From positions 2,902,001 to 2,966,000 of the forward strand of contig NZ_JBBOSU010000001.1 in the NCBI RefSeq assembly GCF_038005225.1: a stretch of DNA of 64,000 nucleotides. Direction: 5' to 3'. Under the pieces are notes generated by a model. It saw only the letters and a program-made list of their open reading frames with translations. It did not search any database and was not told the origin of the DNA. Positions 63,932 to 64,000 of this stretch are shown in pieces. Source of the DNA: Solibacillus sp. FSL K6-1523 (GTDB lineage Bacteria > Bacillota > Bacilli > Bacillales_A > Planococcaceae). The position numbers were made by a program, and so were the translations under genes. The first letter of the stretch is position 1. Each line of letters starts with the position of its first letter.

Positions 63932-64000
63932 AAGAACCCCTCTCTTTCTACATCCCTAACATTTTCGGAACAAAGAGCACTAAGTCCGGTATATATGTAA

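Overview
The window is low-GC Firmicute DNA from an endospore-forming member of the Bacillales. Gene content and order match Bacillus subtilis neighbourhoods (yqfW-ispG-yqfZ-yqgB-yqgC-sodA-pbpA-pst; lexA/yneA-yneB-ynzC-tkt; ynbB-glnR-glnA; miaB-ricA-cotE-mutS-mutL-miaA-hfq). Frequent TTG/GTG starts and an intergenic repeat family suggest Planococcaceae (Solibacillus/Lysinibacillus-like). That placement is inference. No rRNA, tRNA, CRISPR array or intact IS element was seen.

Layout. 1-5.9 kb: small stress and housekeeping genes (MhqN-type nitroreductase under an MhqR-like operator, Nudix hydrolase, YqeY) and an ECF sigma/anti-sigma pair with an autoregulatory-looking promoter. 6-10.4 kb: pstSCAB-phoU, driven from a promoter with four Pho boxes in 11-bp phase. 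10.5-19.7 kb: pbpA, a tandem fluoride-channel pair, sodA, small membrane proteins, ispG and yqfW. 20-34 kb: a long leftward cluster for uptake and breakdown of peptidoglycan peptides (CstA-type transporter, S58 and VanX-type D-peptidases, DppA, YkfB epimerase, a complete oligopeptide ABC transporter, LD-carboxypeptidase, a cytoplasmic beta-lactamase-fold serine hydrolase, and a YkfC-type NlpC/P60 endopeptidase). 34-39 kb: two tiny coupled ORFs, a lipoprotein, a PAS-GAF-degenerate GGDEF-EAL protein and an esterase-fold protein whose nucleophile Ser is Asn. 39-48 kb: tkt, SOS locus, prepilin peptidase, nucleotidase, glnRA. 48-64 kb: ynbB, hfq, mismatch repair, cotE, a second degenerate GGDEF-EAL protein, ricA-miaB and an MFS transporter.

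The most unusual feature is a family of seven copies of a composite palindromic intergenic element (about 127-229 bp). It has three nested hairpin modules and conserved outer ends (TCAATTACG ... CAAGTTAAA). In three copies the TTAA end forms the stop codon of the adjoining gene. Copies come in short and long forms, and one carries an extra 25-bp hairpin also found alone elsewhere. It looks like a non-autonomous mobile element or a structured 3' element.

Starts were chosen from Shine-Dalgarno spacing, so several CDSs are shorter than the maximal ORF. Functions come from reading motifs and remembered families; no database search was run.
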